Below, piece after piece: positions 24,100 through 31,185 of a stretch of 31,185 nucleotides of DNA (position 1 is its first letter; each line of letters opens with the position of its first letter). This stretch comes from an uncultured Candidatus Saccharibacteria bacterium. GTDB lineage: Bacteria > Patescibacteriota > Saccharimonadia > Saccharimonadales > Saccharimonadaceae. Made by a program: the position numbers and the translations under genes. The notes under the pieces are model-generated. The model ran no database searches and had not been told where the DNA came from. It saw only the letters and a list, made by a program, of their open reading frames with translations. Location of the stretch: positions 1 to 31,185 of the forward strand of contig CALIJO010000008.1 in the NCBI GenBank assembly GCA_938017655.1, read 5' to 3'.

Positions 24100-25392
24100 A
24101 TGACACAAGAGGTAAATAATCAACAAACATCCCCAAACAATTTGATTGAACTTCATGACATTAATCGAATTTTTGGTATTGGCGAAGCGGAATCTTACGC
24201 TCTCCAAAATTTCTATTTGCAGGTCAAACCTGGTGAATTTATTATGATCATGGGCTCATCTGGCTGTGGTAAAACCACCCTACTTAATATTCTCGGTTTT
24301 CTCGATCGCCCGACCTCTGGCCAATATTTTCTAAACCAAACCCCGACCTCTCACTTCAGTAGTCGTCGTCTTGCCAAACTTCGTTCCCAAAAAATTGGCA
24401 TTATTTTCCAAGAATATAATCTCATTCCTACTTTAACCGTTCTCGAAAACGTTGCCCTACCTCTTATTTACGCCGGAGTCAGTCACACTAAGGCCATCAT
24501 TAAAGCCTCCGAAACTCTAAAAAATTTCGACCTTCAAACCAAAGAATATTATTACCCATATCAGCTCTCCGGTGGTCAGAAGCAACGCGTCGCCATCGCT
24601 CGCGCCCTGGTCGCTAATCCGGAAATTATTCTCGCCGATGAGCCGACCGGTAGTCTCGATACCAAAAGTTCTGAAACCGTCATGCAAGAACTTCATCGTG
24701 TTCACCAAGCTGGTAATACTATTATTATGGTGACTCATAACCCAGCCCTCACCAAGTACGCCACACGCGTGCTGCATATGATTGATGGCTCAATTGATCG
24801 TGACTTTAAATTCGTCGCTGATCATAATCTTCCAGAACGCATTGATATTCATTTCAATTCCAAAACCCCTAAACCTGAAACCACTCAAGTTATTAAATCA
24901 GAAGCACCTCTCTCTATTAAACCTGAAGTACCTCGTGTTACTAAATCTGAAGCTCCTCGCATTGCGCCGGAACCAAAACTGGAGACTCCTCGCCCTAAAA
25001 TTACCCGTAGCCCAGAATCTAATATTAATCCTTTTGAACCAAAATTTATCCCAAATACTCCAGAAAAATCTTCCAATAAACCACTCTCTTATAATCTTGG
25101 CACCGTTTCTGAGCTTCCAACTTCCACTAAAAAACCAGCTCCTACTCCAGTCAAAGAATACTTCCCTCCCGTAAAACCTGAGACCGAAACCGCTGAGCCT
25201 GAAATTACCGAGATTAAACCAGAAAAGACTGAACATGTTTCCCAAATTGCCACCGTCACTCCGATCAAGCGCAATAAATCTAATTCCGCTCTCAAATTTA
25301 ATCTTAGTTTAAGTAAAAAATCCACTAAAAATAATTCTGCTCACACCAAATCTCACACTAAAAAATCCGCAAAAAAGAAAGGTCACAAATAA
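24100..25392 (+). CDS. MacB/LolD-type ABC transporter ATP-binding protein with long C-terminal tail
   Basis: A 430-residue ATPase. The ABC domain has Walker A GSSGCGKT (52-59), Q-loop FQEYNLIP (Q104), signature LSGGQKQ (156-162), Walker B IILADEP (176-182) and switch H213. From about residue 240 on a 190-residue Pro/Glu/Lys/Ser-rich tail follows, with imperfect repeats such as [15 protein letters not shown] and [14 protein letters not shown], and a Lys/His-rich end. Ordinary MacB-type ATPases end near 230 residues. It is paired with the permease that starts inside its stop codon (TAATG). Substrate unknown; families of this type handle peptides, lipoproteins or act in envelope signalling. Confidence 0.9.
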   Translation: MTQEVNNQQTSPNNLIELHDINRIFGIGEAESYALQNFYLQVKPGEFIMIMGSSGCGKTTLLNILGFLDRPTSGQYFLNQTPTSHFSSRRLAKLRSQKIGIIFQEYNLIPTLTVLENVALPLIYAGVSHTKAIIKASETLKNFDLQTKEYYYPYQLSGGQKQRVAIARALVANPEIILADEPTGSLDTKSSETVMQELHRVHQAGNTIIMVTHNPALTKYATRVLHMIDGSIDRDFKFVADHNLPERIDIHFNSKTPKPETTQVIKSEAPLSIKPEVPRVTKSEAPRIAPEPKLETPRPKITRSPESNINPFEPKFIPNTPEKSSNKPLSYNLGTVSELPTSTKKPAPTPVKEYFPPVKPETETAEPEITEIKPEKTEHVSQIATVTPIKRNKSNSALKFNLSLSKKSTKNNSAHTKSHTKKSAKKKGHK

Positions 25393-26597
25393 TGTCATTG
25401 TTGCTTCGCACAAATTACGCCATCGCCCGCTCTTCTTTGAAGCGCCAAAAATTACGTACATTTCTCACCTCTCTTGGTATCGCTATCGGTATCGCCAGTA
25501 TCGTCTATACTTTTGGTATTATCGGCAGCTTCAAAAATCTTGTTAAGGACGAAACTAACGACGCCCTTCTCGTTCTTGAGCAAAAATCTGATGAAGCCAC
25601 CGATATTTCTTCCATTCTCACGGCCAAACCCCTCATTTCTTCCCCTTTTAATAAAGAAACTGTCGAACTCGTCCAAAAATCTATTAGTACCACCGCCACC
25701 GTTTCACCTCTTGCACCTATCACCTACAATCTTTCCGGTGATAATCTCGTCGCTAATGGTAATATTCTTGGCCTCAATGAATCAGCTCTTAAAATTCTCG
25801 GTCTCAAAATCAAAACCGGTTCGTTCCAAAGTGATGCCAACCTCAAGACTATCGTCCTTGGTCACAACCTCTCCCTTCAACTTTTTGGCACCGCCGAAAG
25901 TATTGGCAAAACCGTCAATATAAAGGGTGAACGCTACATTGTCACTGGTGTTCTTGAAAACCAAGACAATCCTCGTAATTTTACTCGCTTTAATTTCAAT
26001 CAAGTCGGTCTCGTGAGTTTCGATCAGCTAACCACCTTAAATCCCATTATCGAAAAAATCCTTATTCAATTACCAGATCATAACACTATGCTTTCCGTCA
26101 AAGATTCTCTAAATAAAAAACTTTCCGAAAATCCTAACCTCGCCGGCGCCTTTCAACTCGCATCCGAAGAACAAATTTCCCATCCTGCTTCTTCCAATAT
26201 CAAACTTATCACCGTCTTACTTTCCATTATCGCAATTATCTCTATTATTGTCGGCTCAATTAGTATTACCAGTATTATGATCGCCACGGTCACCGAACGT
26301 ACTCACGAAATTGGCGTCCGAAAAGCCATCGGTGCCACTCACTTTAATATTTTCTTGCAGTTTATTTTCGAATCCATCCTACTCAATCTCTCTGGCGCCG
26401 TACTCGGTTTTATCATCGGCTATGCTGCTCTTTTCGCTACCGCCTTCCTCACTGAATTCAAAATTTATTTCTCTCCAGAAATTCCTGCCATCACTCTCGG
26501 CGTCTCTCTCTTCACCGGTTTAATTTCAGGCACTATTCCGTCACTCAAAGCTGCCGGCAAAAATCCTATCGATTCCATCAAACAACCAAACCGCTAA
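25392..26597 (+). CDS. MacB/FtsX-like ABC transporter permease
   Basis: A 401-residue membrane protein with the MacB-like plan: one span near the start (about 20-42, LRTFLTSLGIAIGIASIVYTFGI), a periplasm-type MacB_PCD domain (about 45-275), then three spans (about 278-303, 325-352, 366-386) forming the FtsX domain with the conserved RTHEIGVRKAIGATHFNI segment. It has no membrane-fusion partner gene here. It is translationally coupled to the ATPase and followed within 34 bp by the tsaD promoter and gene. Confidence 0.92.
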   Translation: MSLLLRTNYAIARSSLKRQKLRTFLTSLGIAIGIASIVYTFGIIGSFKNLVKDETNDALLVLEQKSDEATDISSILTAKPLISSPFNKETVELVQKSISTTATVSPLAPITYNLSGDNLVANGNILGLNESALKILGLKIKTGSFQSDANLKTIVLGHNLSLQLFGTAESIGKTVNIKGERYIVTGVLENQDNPRNFTRFNFNQVGLVSFDQLTTLNPIIEKILIQLPDHNTMLSVKDSLNKKLSENPNLAGAFQLASEEQISHPASSNIKLITVLLSIIAIISIIVGSISITSIMIATVTERTHEIGVRKAIGATHFNIFLQFIFESILLNLSGAVLGFIIGYAALFATAFLTEFKIYFSPEIPAITLGVSLFTGLISGTIPSLKAAGKNPIDSIKQPNR

Positions 26598-26616
26598 AAC
26601 CATTCTTCTCTGTTCG

Positions 26617-26625
26617 TGGTATAAT
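26617..26625 (+). promoter_or_regulatory. tsaD promoter (extended -10)
   Basis: TGG-TATAAT, hexamer 26620-26625, then 6 nt to the tsaD ATG at 26632; predicts a leaderless mRNA starting right after the permease gene. Confidence 0.7.
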
Positions 26626-26631
26626 TTACTC

Positions 26632-27684
26632 ATGAAAATTTTAGGGATCGAAACTTCTTGTGATGAAACTGCTGCCGCCATCGTCGAAAATGGTGATCAT
26701 ATTTTGAGCAATGTCGTAGTTTCTCAAATCGATATCTTCGCAAATTACGGTGGTGTGATCCCTGAAGTCGCTGCCCGTTCCCATCTCGAAGCCATCCAGC
26801 CAGTCATCCACCAAGCTTTCACTAAAGCCGGTCTTAAACCGAATGATTGGTCTAAGATCGACGCCATTGCCGTCACCCACACCCCAGGTCTGCTTGGTTC
26901 ACTTCTCGTTGGTACACTTTCCGCTCGCACCATCAGTATTTTGCATCATATTCCATTTTACCCAATACATCACCTCAAATCCCATATTTATGCCAACTGG
27001 CTCACCGAAAAACCTGAATTTCCTCTCCTTGCCCTCGTCATTTCTGGCGGCCACACCCAAATCATCCGCATGTCCGCCCATAATCATTTTGAAATTATCG
27101 CCTCTACCCGTGATGATGCTGTCGGTGAATGCTTCGATAAAATCGCCAAAATTCTTGGCCTTCCCTATCCAGGCGGCCCAGCTATTTCCCATCTCGCTAA
27201 ATCTGGCGATCCCCATCGTTTCACCTTCCCTCACCCACTCGCCAATTCTCTCGATTTTTCTTTCTCTGGCCTCAAAACCGCTTTTCTACGTACTGTCCAA
27301 AACCTCGTCAATGTTCCGATATCATTCCCTTCTTCCAAGCTCGCCGACTTACTCGACGATACCACTAAAGCCGATCTCGCCGCTTCTTTTGATCAAGCCG
27401 CCACTGATATTCTCCTTGAAAAAATCACTGCGGCCATTAAACAAAATCCCGAAACCAAATCCCTCGTCATCGCTGGTGGTGTTTCTGCTAATCAAACCCT
27501 CCGTGAAGACGCCAAAAAACTCGAAACAAAATTCCACGGTCTCAAATGTTATTTCCCACTCCCAAAATTTTCCGGTGACAATGCCGCCATGGTCGCTTCC
27601 GCCGCTTATTATGAAATTCTATCCAGCGTCCAACCTTCCGACCCTTATAAACTCAACATCCTTCCCCGTTCCGAAATTAAATAG
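26632..27684 (+). CDS. tsaD: tRNA N6-threonylcarbamoyladenosine transferase TsaD
   Basis: A 350-residue ASKHA-fold enzyme that moves threonylcarbamoyl from its AMP adduct to A37 of ANN-decoding tRNAs, with TsaB and TsaE. Visible are ILGIETSCDETAAAIV, GVIPEVAARSHL, TPGLLGSLLVG, the metal-binding HHLKSHIYA (H114, H118), VISGGHTQI, GECFDKIAKILGLPYPGGP and the terminal GDNAAMVA with the last metal-site aspartate. Length and motifs are normal. TsaB and TsaE are not in this window. The sense strand is strikingly pyrimidine-rich. Confidence 0.97.
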   Translation: MKILGIETSCDETAAAIVENGDHILSNVVVSQIDIFANYGGVIPEVAARSHLEAIQPVIHQAFTKAGLKPNDWSKIDAIAVTHTPGLLGSLLVGTLSARTISILHHIPFYPIHHLKSHIYANWLTEKPEFPLLALVISGGHTQIIRMSAHNHFEIIASTRDDAVGECFDKIAKILGLPYPGGPAISHLAKSGDPHRFTFPHPLANSLDFSFSGLKTAFLRTVQNLVNVPISFPSSKLADLLDDTTKADLAASFDQAATDILLEKITAAIKQNPETKSLVIAGGVSANQTLREDAKKLETKFHGLKCYFPLPKFSGDNAAMVASAAYYEILSSVQPSDPYKLNILPRSEIK

Positions 27685-27748
27685 CATATTTTTTCCAATT
27701 TAATAATTCTACTTTCCCTCTCTCACTCTCCGAGAAAATTCAGCACCT

Positions 27749-27779
27749 AAAAAAGACTCGTCCTCCGCGAGTCTTTTTT
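27749..27779. terminator. Bidirectional terminator between tsaD and thyX
   Basis: Stem GACTCG/CGAGTC with a 7-nt loop flanked by AAAAAA and TTTTTT. It sits between the convergent genes tsaD and thyX. Confidence 0.9.
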
Positions 27780-27811
27780 GGTTGAAAAAAACATTACTCA
27801 TCCACTAGCTT

Positions 27812-28468
27812 TCACTCATCCGCATCCGCGAGCTCAATATCTTCCACTAGTACCGGAATCGCCTGTTTAAAAACTTCATAAATCTGCTTAGCAATTTTCC
27901 GAATCCCCGGATGCGCCATCTTCGAACCACGTAATTTCAGAAAATGTCGCCATTCCCTAAAATTCGCCGTCATCATTAGTTCCGTCTTCAAACAAAGCGG
28001 CAATACGTCACGTGCTTTTTCTGGTTTCACCCCACCATCAATTAGATACAGATAAGTTCTCTCCAGATATTCCATCGCGTCCAACCATTCTCTTGCCTCA
28101 TTCTCCGCCAGGCCACTCGGCTCAATCACCGTAATCTCTCGAGAGAATTTCCCGTTCGCGTAATTACAATATCTCGTCGATTCCTGCGAATAAGAAGCCA
28201 AACGATGTCTCACGATTTCCTGCGAAATCGCCCGATCCGTCACAATCTTGAACGTGCAACTTCCGTGCTCCAATGGAGATTCATGCCCATTTTTAATCAG
28301 CATCCGAATAAACTTCTCCGTGCTTCCCTCTGGATCTTTCGGCTCACTCAGATAACAAATTCTGCCACATTTTTCTACATGCTTTAATTGTAGCTGTAGA
28401 TAAAAATCATCACTAATCTCATCATAAAATGGATTCAGTAACTTTGCACTTGCTTCCGTAATTTTCAT
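27812..28468 (-). CDS. thyX: Flavin-dependent thymidylate synthase ThyX
   Basis: A 218-residue enzyme that makes dTMP from dUMP using FAD, NADPH and methylene-tetrahydrofolate. The ThyX motif RHRLASYSQESTRY (87-100) is complete, with EHGSCTFKI before it and the C-terminal NFREWRHFLKLR segment carrying the substrate-binding arginine. A strong ribosome binding site (AGGAGGT) precedes the ATG, and TGATATGAT about 70-80 bp upstream is a likely -10. No thyA is seen. Confidence 0.96.
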   Translation of the reverse strand: MKITEASAKLLNPFYDEISDDFYLQLQLKHVEKCGRICYLSEPKDPEGSTEKFIRMLIKNGHESPLEHGSCTFKIVTDRAISQEIVRHRLASYSQESTRYCNYANGKFSREITVIEPSGLAENEAREWLDAMEYLERTYLYLIDGGVKPEKARDVLPLCLKTELMMTANFREWRHFLKLRGSKMAHPGIRKIAKQIYEVFKQAIPVLVEDIELADADE

Positions 28469-28808
28469 TTCAACCTCCTAATGTACTAAACCAACGTTTC
28501 TCTGCCGAATAAATATTCAAGCTAATTCAAATCATATCAATAAATCTAAATTTTTCAAGCATAAACAAAATCCACAAAAACAAAAAATATAAATCATATT
28601 AAACCCATCAAAAAAATTAAACTTAATAACAAACAGCTAAACAGAAAACCATCAAAAACAAACCTCTTTTACAGTGGCTAATCAAAAATTTCCGACAGTA
28701 ACCCATCAAAAATAAACCAAATTCAGTTATTTTTAACCGCACCTATTAAATCGCTCTTCAAACAAATTTAAAATCAATCAAAAACAACCTTAATCTGCGA
28801 TCATCCAA
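28469..28808. other. Gene-free AT-rich stretch with scattered ATCAAAAA words
   Basis: No gene is seen. The thyX promoter and leader occupy the left end. The word ATCAAAAA recurs at 28607, 28651, 28681, 28705 and 28777, twice as part of ACCCATCAAAAA. The plus strand is very poor in G. The right end is the decayed continuation of the transposase remnant. Confidence 0.6.
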
Positions 28809-28991
28809 TCAGAAAAGCCTACGCTTCCCTGCATCAATAATATCTTGGGCCTTTCTTAAAAGTTTCGTCAGCCCCAACTCCGAGTTACTTGAACCCACAT
28901 GCACCAGTTTCACAACCTTGCCATGCTCTTTATAGCAAACTTGCACACCAGTCGCACCTGAAGCTGTCTTAAACTTTCTAATATATGCCAC
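28809..28991 (-). pseudogene. IS1634-type transposase remnant (N-terminus only)
   Basis: About 60 residues, AYIRKFKTASGATGVQVCYK then VVKLVHVGSSNSELGLTKLL, match the N-terminus of IS1634/IS4-group transposases, which are normally over 400 residues. A stop comes after RRLF; the next codons in the same frame read LDD, which together resemble the common SLFDLD segment of these proteins, so the stop looks like a lesion. After about 16 more codons the frame closes again and no DDE domain follows. The likely start is GTG at 28991, 6 nt after a TAAAAT box. Confidence 0.6.
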
Positions 28992-29042
28992 AACCACATT
29001 TTAACATAACCCTCTTCCCTTTCCAACCTGTCTTAATATTTT

Positions 29043-29074
29043 CCGACCAACATCAAAAAAAATTACCGACCAAC
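29043..29074. repeat. Direct repeat CCGACCAAC
   Basis: CCGACCAAC at 29043-29051 and 29066-29074, 23 bp apart, directly upstream of the transposase remnant. It may be part of an insertion sequence end. Confidence 0.5.
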
Positions 29075-29077
29075 CCG

Positions 29078-29183
29078 TGCAATTTTTGCACTAGTTCCCC
29101 ACCTAAATATTCCCGCATGTCAAATTAAATAACCTAATTCAAAACACAATAATCTAACCTATGCATTTTTTGCACTAGTTCCC
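29078..29183. repeat. 22-nt direct repeat, two copies
   Basis: Copies at 29078-29099 and 29162-29183 differ at one base; each ends in TTTTTGCACTAGTTCCC. The first is also a small palindrome (TGCAA...TTGCA). Spacing is 84 bp. Confidence 0.75.
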
Positions 29184-29300
29184 TTTTTTTCACCATTATT
29201 CCCCAGACTTTTCCCAAAAATGCATAAGTTTTTCTTCAATTCTTCCCTATATTTAGAACCCACTTGACTTAGCAACCCGCTCACGCTAATATAGACATAA

Positions 29301-29361
29301 CAATTATCGAATTTTTTGAACGGAACACATAATATTAAATACGATAGCACCTCGATAATTG
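29301..29361. repeat. 10-bp inverted repeat
   Basis: CAATTATCGA (29301-29310) and TCGATAATTG (29352-29361) are perfect complements around a 41-nt interval. Confidence 0.6.
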
Positions 29362-29744
29362 GGTCATAAGAACAGATCAGTACCTTATTAGGAAATGTTT
29401 ATGCTTATTTGTCAAGCATATAACATTAGCATTTTACATTATGCAAGATTTTTCATGTGCTTAACAGGGGAGCATTGTATTTTCACGCCTTTTCCACAAT
29501 AGGCAAGGGAATCATATAGTCTTTAGACAGCGCATAGTATTTTTGTGCCAAAAATTATATTAAATTAGAAAATACTCTTATTAGGGATGCTAAAAGAAAG
29601 CAAAATTTATCATCAAAAATATATCTAGGATGCTAATATGTCTCTGTAAAATTACAAACTAGCAGGGAATTACACTATTTTTTTGCATTTAAAAACACAA
29701 ACACGCATTAAGATTAAATCTCTGCCCCCTATATCAAATATCAC

Positions 29745-29776
29745 AAAAAAACTTCGGCTCATCACCGAAGTTTTTT
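29745..29776. terminator. Bidirectional terminator downstream of valS
   Basis: Stem ACTTCGG/CCGAAGT inside A-run and T-run arms with a 7-nt loop. It is the first terminator after the valS stop on the minus strand, about 120 bp away, with the tandem repeats between. Confidence 0.9.
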
Positions 29777-29806
29777 AATCTGTATATAACTTCCAGCACA
29801 TTTTAA

Positions 29807-29910
29807 CAGGGAAGCGCCGGACTTTTTAGGCTACATTATGGCAGGGAAGCGCCGGAATTTTTAGGCTACATTATGGCAGGGAAACGCTGAACTCTTTAAA
29901 TTACATTTAG
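29807..29910. repeat. 35-bp tandem repeat overlapping the valS 3' end
   Basis: Unit 1 (29807-29841) and unit 2 (29842-29876) are near-identical 35-bp copies starting CAGGGAAGCGCCGGA and ending GGCTACATTATGG. Unit 3 (29877-about 29910) is diverged and contains the valS stop and last codons. Confidence 0.85.
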
Positions 29911-31185
29911 CTGCATCTTCATTTCTTCGATCAACTTTTCTTTTTCTGCAATCAGATTTCGCGTCTCTCTCACTAATTCCGCTGGCGCTCTTTCCACGTA
30001 ACTTGGGTTCATCATGCGTGAATTTAATCCGTCAAGTTCTCGACCCACTGCCAAAATCTTCTGCGTCAGCTCATCCTTATATTTAGCTACCACCTCAGCT
30101 GTCACATCGAGATATAACTCATGGTTTGCAATCGCTAATTTCAAACCCCTCGGCGTACCGTTAGTCGAAGATATATAAGCCACATGTGATAAGAATTTCA
30201 AAAGCAATGTATTTTCGATCGCCATTACATCTTCACCGAAAAGTAGACCAAATTTCTTATTATTATTTAGAAGTGACAAGGAATTATTCATCGCACGAAT
30301 CTTCGTCACTACTTCAATCATACGTTCAAAATTCATCGCCGAGATCTCGTCATACTTCATGGTTTCTGGCCAACCTGCATCGATCACCATACCAAAAGTC
30401 CAGGAAAGATTCTGCCAAATCACTTCTGTCACGAATGGCGCAAAAGGATGCATCATCATCAAAACATTTTCTAGAGTCTTCTTTAATAGCGAAATATTCT
30501 TAAAAATCTTCTGACTTTCTAGGAACCAGTCCGCGTATTTATCCCAGACTAAGCTATAGACAATTTCCACTGCCTCCGAAAAACGATATTCACTCATCGC
30601 CTGTTCCAGCATCGAACTAGCCCGGTTAATTTCATGACAAATCCAGTCTTCACCCGCATTTTCTGTTGTATAATCTACAACGGCCACCTCTGGAGAATCC
30701 ACATCATTTTCATCCACCATTCCTTGCACGAACCGTGAAACATTCCACAATTTATTACAAAGATTACGGCTCGAAATCACCGAATTTTCCGAAAAAGCCT
30801 GGTTTAATCCAGCCGAACGACCACGTAAAATCCCCATACGGAAAGCATCGGAGCCATATTTTTCAATCATCTCCATCGGGTTAATCACATTGCCCTTAGA
30901 TTTCGACATCTTTTTGCCCTTCGCATCCAAAACCAGACCATGCAGATAGACCTCACGGAATGGCACCTCGCCCGTCACGTAAACCCCCATCATGATCATT
31001 CTGGCTACCCAGGCGAACAAAATATCTGCCCCGGTCTCCATTACATTTAACGGGTAGAATTCATTTTTGAAGCCCTCTTCCCAGTTCGTACAAACAATTG
31101 GCCAGTGCGAAGAAGAGAACCATGTATCAAAAGTATCCTCATCGCGACGATATTTTACACCGCCGATTTCAATCTCAAACAGATG
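29896..31185 (-). CDS. valS: Valyl-tRNA synthetase, partial (5' end outside window)
   Basis: The C-terminal 429 residues of a class I synthetase charging tRNA-Val. The frame stays open to the window edge, reading DTFDTWFSSSHWPIV and YPLNVMETGADILFAWVARM, so the gene starts beyond 31185 and not at the ATG at 31041. The KMSKS motif is intact (KKMSKSKGNVINP), followed by the anticodon-binding helical domain and a short C-terminal coiled coil (about the last 60 residues). The final codons lie inside a repeat unit that is duplicated downstream. Confidence 0.96.
   Translation of the reverse strand, partial: HLFEIEIGGVKYRRDEDTFDTWFSSSHWPIVCTNWEEGFKNEFYPLNVMETGADILFAWVARMIMMGVYVTGEVPFREVYLHGLVLDAKGKKMSKSKGNVINPMEMIEKYGSDAFRMGILRGRSAGLNQAFSENSVISSRNLCNKLWNVSRFVQGMVDENDVDSPEVAVVDYTTENAGEDWICHEINRASSMLEQAMSEYRFSEAVEIVYSLVWDKYADWFLESQKIFKNISLLKKTLENVLMMMHPFAPFVTEVIWQNLSWTFGMVIDAGWPETMKYDEISAMNFERMIEVVTKIRAMNNSLSLLNNNKKFGLLFGEDVMAIENTLLLKFLSHVAYISSTNGTPRGLKLAIANHELYLDVTAEVVAKYKDELTQKILAVGRELDGLNSRMMNPSYVERAPAELVRETRNLIAEKEKLIEEMKMQLNVI

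Larger units (their letters stand above)
28998..29895. other. Long gene-poor intergenic region upstream of the IS remnant and downstream of valS
   Basis: About 900 bp with no convincing gene. It holds short direct repeats (29043-29183), a 10-bp inverted repeat (29301-29361), degenerate repeats of a CAGGGAA-type unit, a strong terminator (29745-29776) and the 35-bp tandem repeats next to valS. A 63-codon minus-strand frame at 29159-29350 has a GTG start and no recognisable product, so I do not call it. Confidence 0.7.

Noticed and set aside
26843..27703. A 286-codon plus-strand open frame
   Set aside because: It overlaps tsaD in another frame, gives a Ser/Pro/Leu-rich product with no family pattern, and arises from the pyrimidine-rich sense strand.
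29159..29350. A 63-codon minus-strand open frame in the intergenic region
   Set aside because: It has a GTG start without a ribosome binding site or suitable -10, its end lies in the 22-nt repeat, and no family is recognised.
29280..29776. A known structured RNA (tmRNA, 6S, RNase P) ending at the terminator
   Set aside because: No tRNA-like ends, T-arm or other hallmark sequences could be found; only a short inverted repeat and the terminator stand out.
29290..29910. Possible CRISPR array
   Set aside because: The 35-bp units abut with no spacers, only two are near-identical, other copies are degenerate and irregularly spaced, and no cas gene is in the window.
1..31185. UGA-as-glycine code (Gracilibacteria/Absconditabacteria)
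   Set aside because: TGA ends rnhA, pilM and pilO exactly at overlaps with the next start codon, and no well-conserved protein needs TGA read as glycine.

Overview
The window reads like a chromosome segment of a small-genome bacterium of the Candidate Phyla Radiation, most probably Saccharibacteria (TM7). I base this on the compact low-GC gene packing, the type IV pilus cluster with long lineage-specific pseudopilus subunits, the lone TrbC/VirB2-like small membrane protein, a shortened RpoD, and nucleotide salvage or interconversion enzymes (CTP synthase, ThyX) with no de novo pathway genes. TGA is used as an ordinary stop (for example rnhA, pilM, pilO), so this is not the UGA-glycine code of Gracilibacteria or Absconditabacteria. 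The phylum call is an inference from gene content; no rRNA or ribosomal protein is present to settle it.

Layout. Positions 17-10217 (minus strand) hold one long run: pilM, pilN-like, pilO-like, a small EF-hand membrane protein, pilB, pilT, pilC, then rnhA, a degenerate CYTH-domain protein and a KwaB-like (DUF4868) protein. Most junctions are overlaps or gaps of a few bases. Positions 10262-15912 (minus) hold a DAG-kinase-like protein, a TrbC/VirB2-like protein, the primary sigma factor, two unknown coiled-coil or low-complexity proteins, and DNA primase. Positions 15951-16613 (plus) carry a one-span membrane protein divergent from dnaG. Positions 16748-21668 (minus) carry mscL, the argS-orn-mmcQ/yjbR operon and pyrG. 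A tRNA-Ser(GGA) at 21806-21895 is followed by an unusual segment that repeats parts of the tRNA 3' end in both orientations. Then come a two-span membrane protein and an LCP-family protein (minus), a divergent MacB-type ABC transporter pair and tsaD (plus), and thyX (minus). The last 2.7 kb is an AT-rich, gene-poor stretch (28469-29895) with a broken IS1634-type transposase and decaying repeats, followed by the 3' two-thirds of valS, which runs off the window end.

Expression signals are unusually legible. Several transcription units start with a TATAAT-like -10 box whose last base lies only 6-8 nt before the start codon, so their mRNAs should be leaderless or nearly so. Internal operon genes and a few unit heads (pyrG, thyX, the 137-aa membrane protein) instead have clear Shine-Dalgarno sequences. 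Rho-independent terminators, many bidirectional, separate the units.

Best leads: the leaderless promoter pattern; two neighbouring pilus proteins sharing the same cysteine-bracketed EF-hand loop; a DnaG whose four zinc ligands are all replaced; the tRNA-Ser 3'-end duplication; the 35-bp repeats growing out of the valS 3' end; and a KwaB-like defence protein without KwaA. I did not find a complete, clearly novel multi-gene system.
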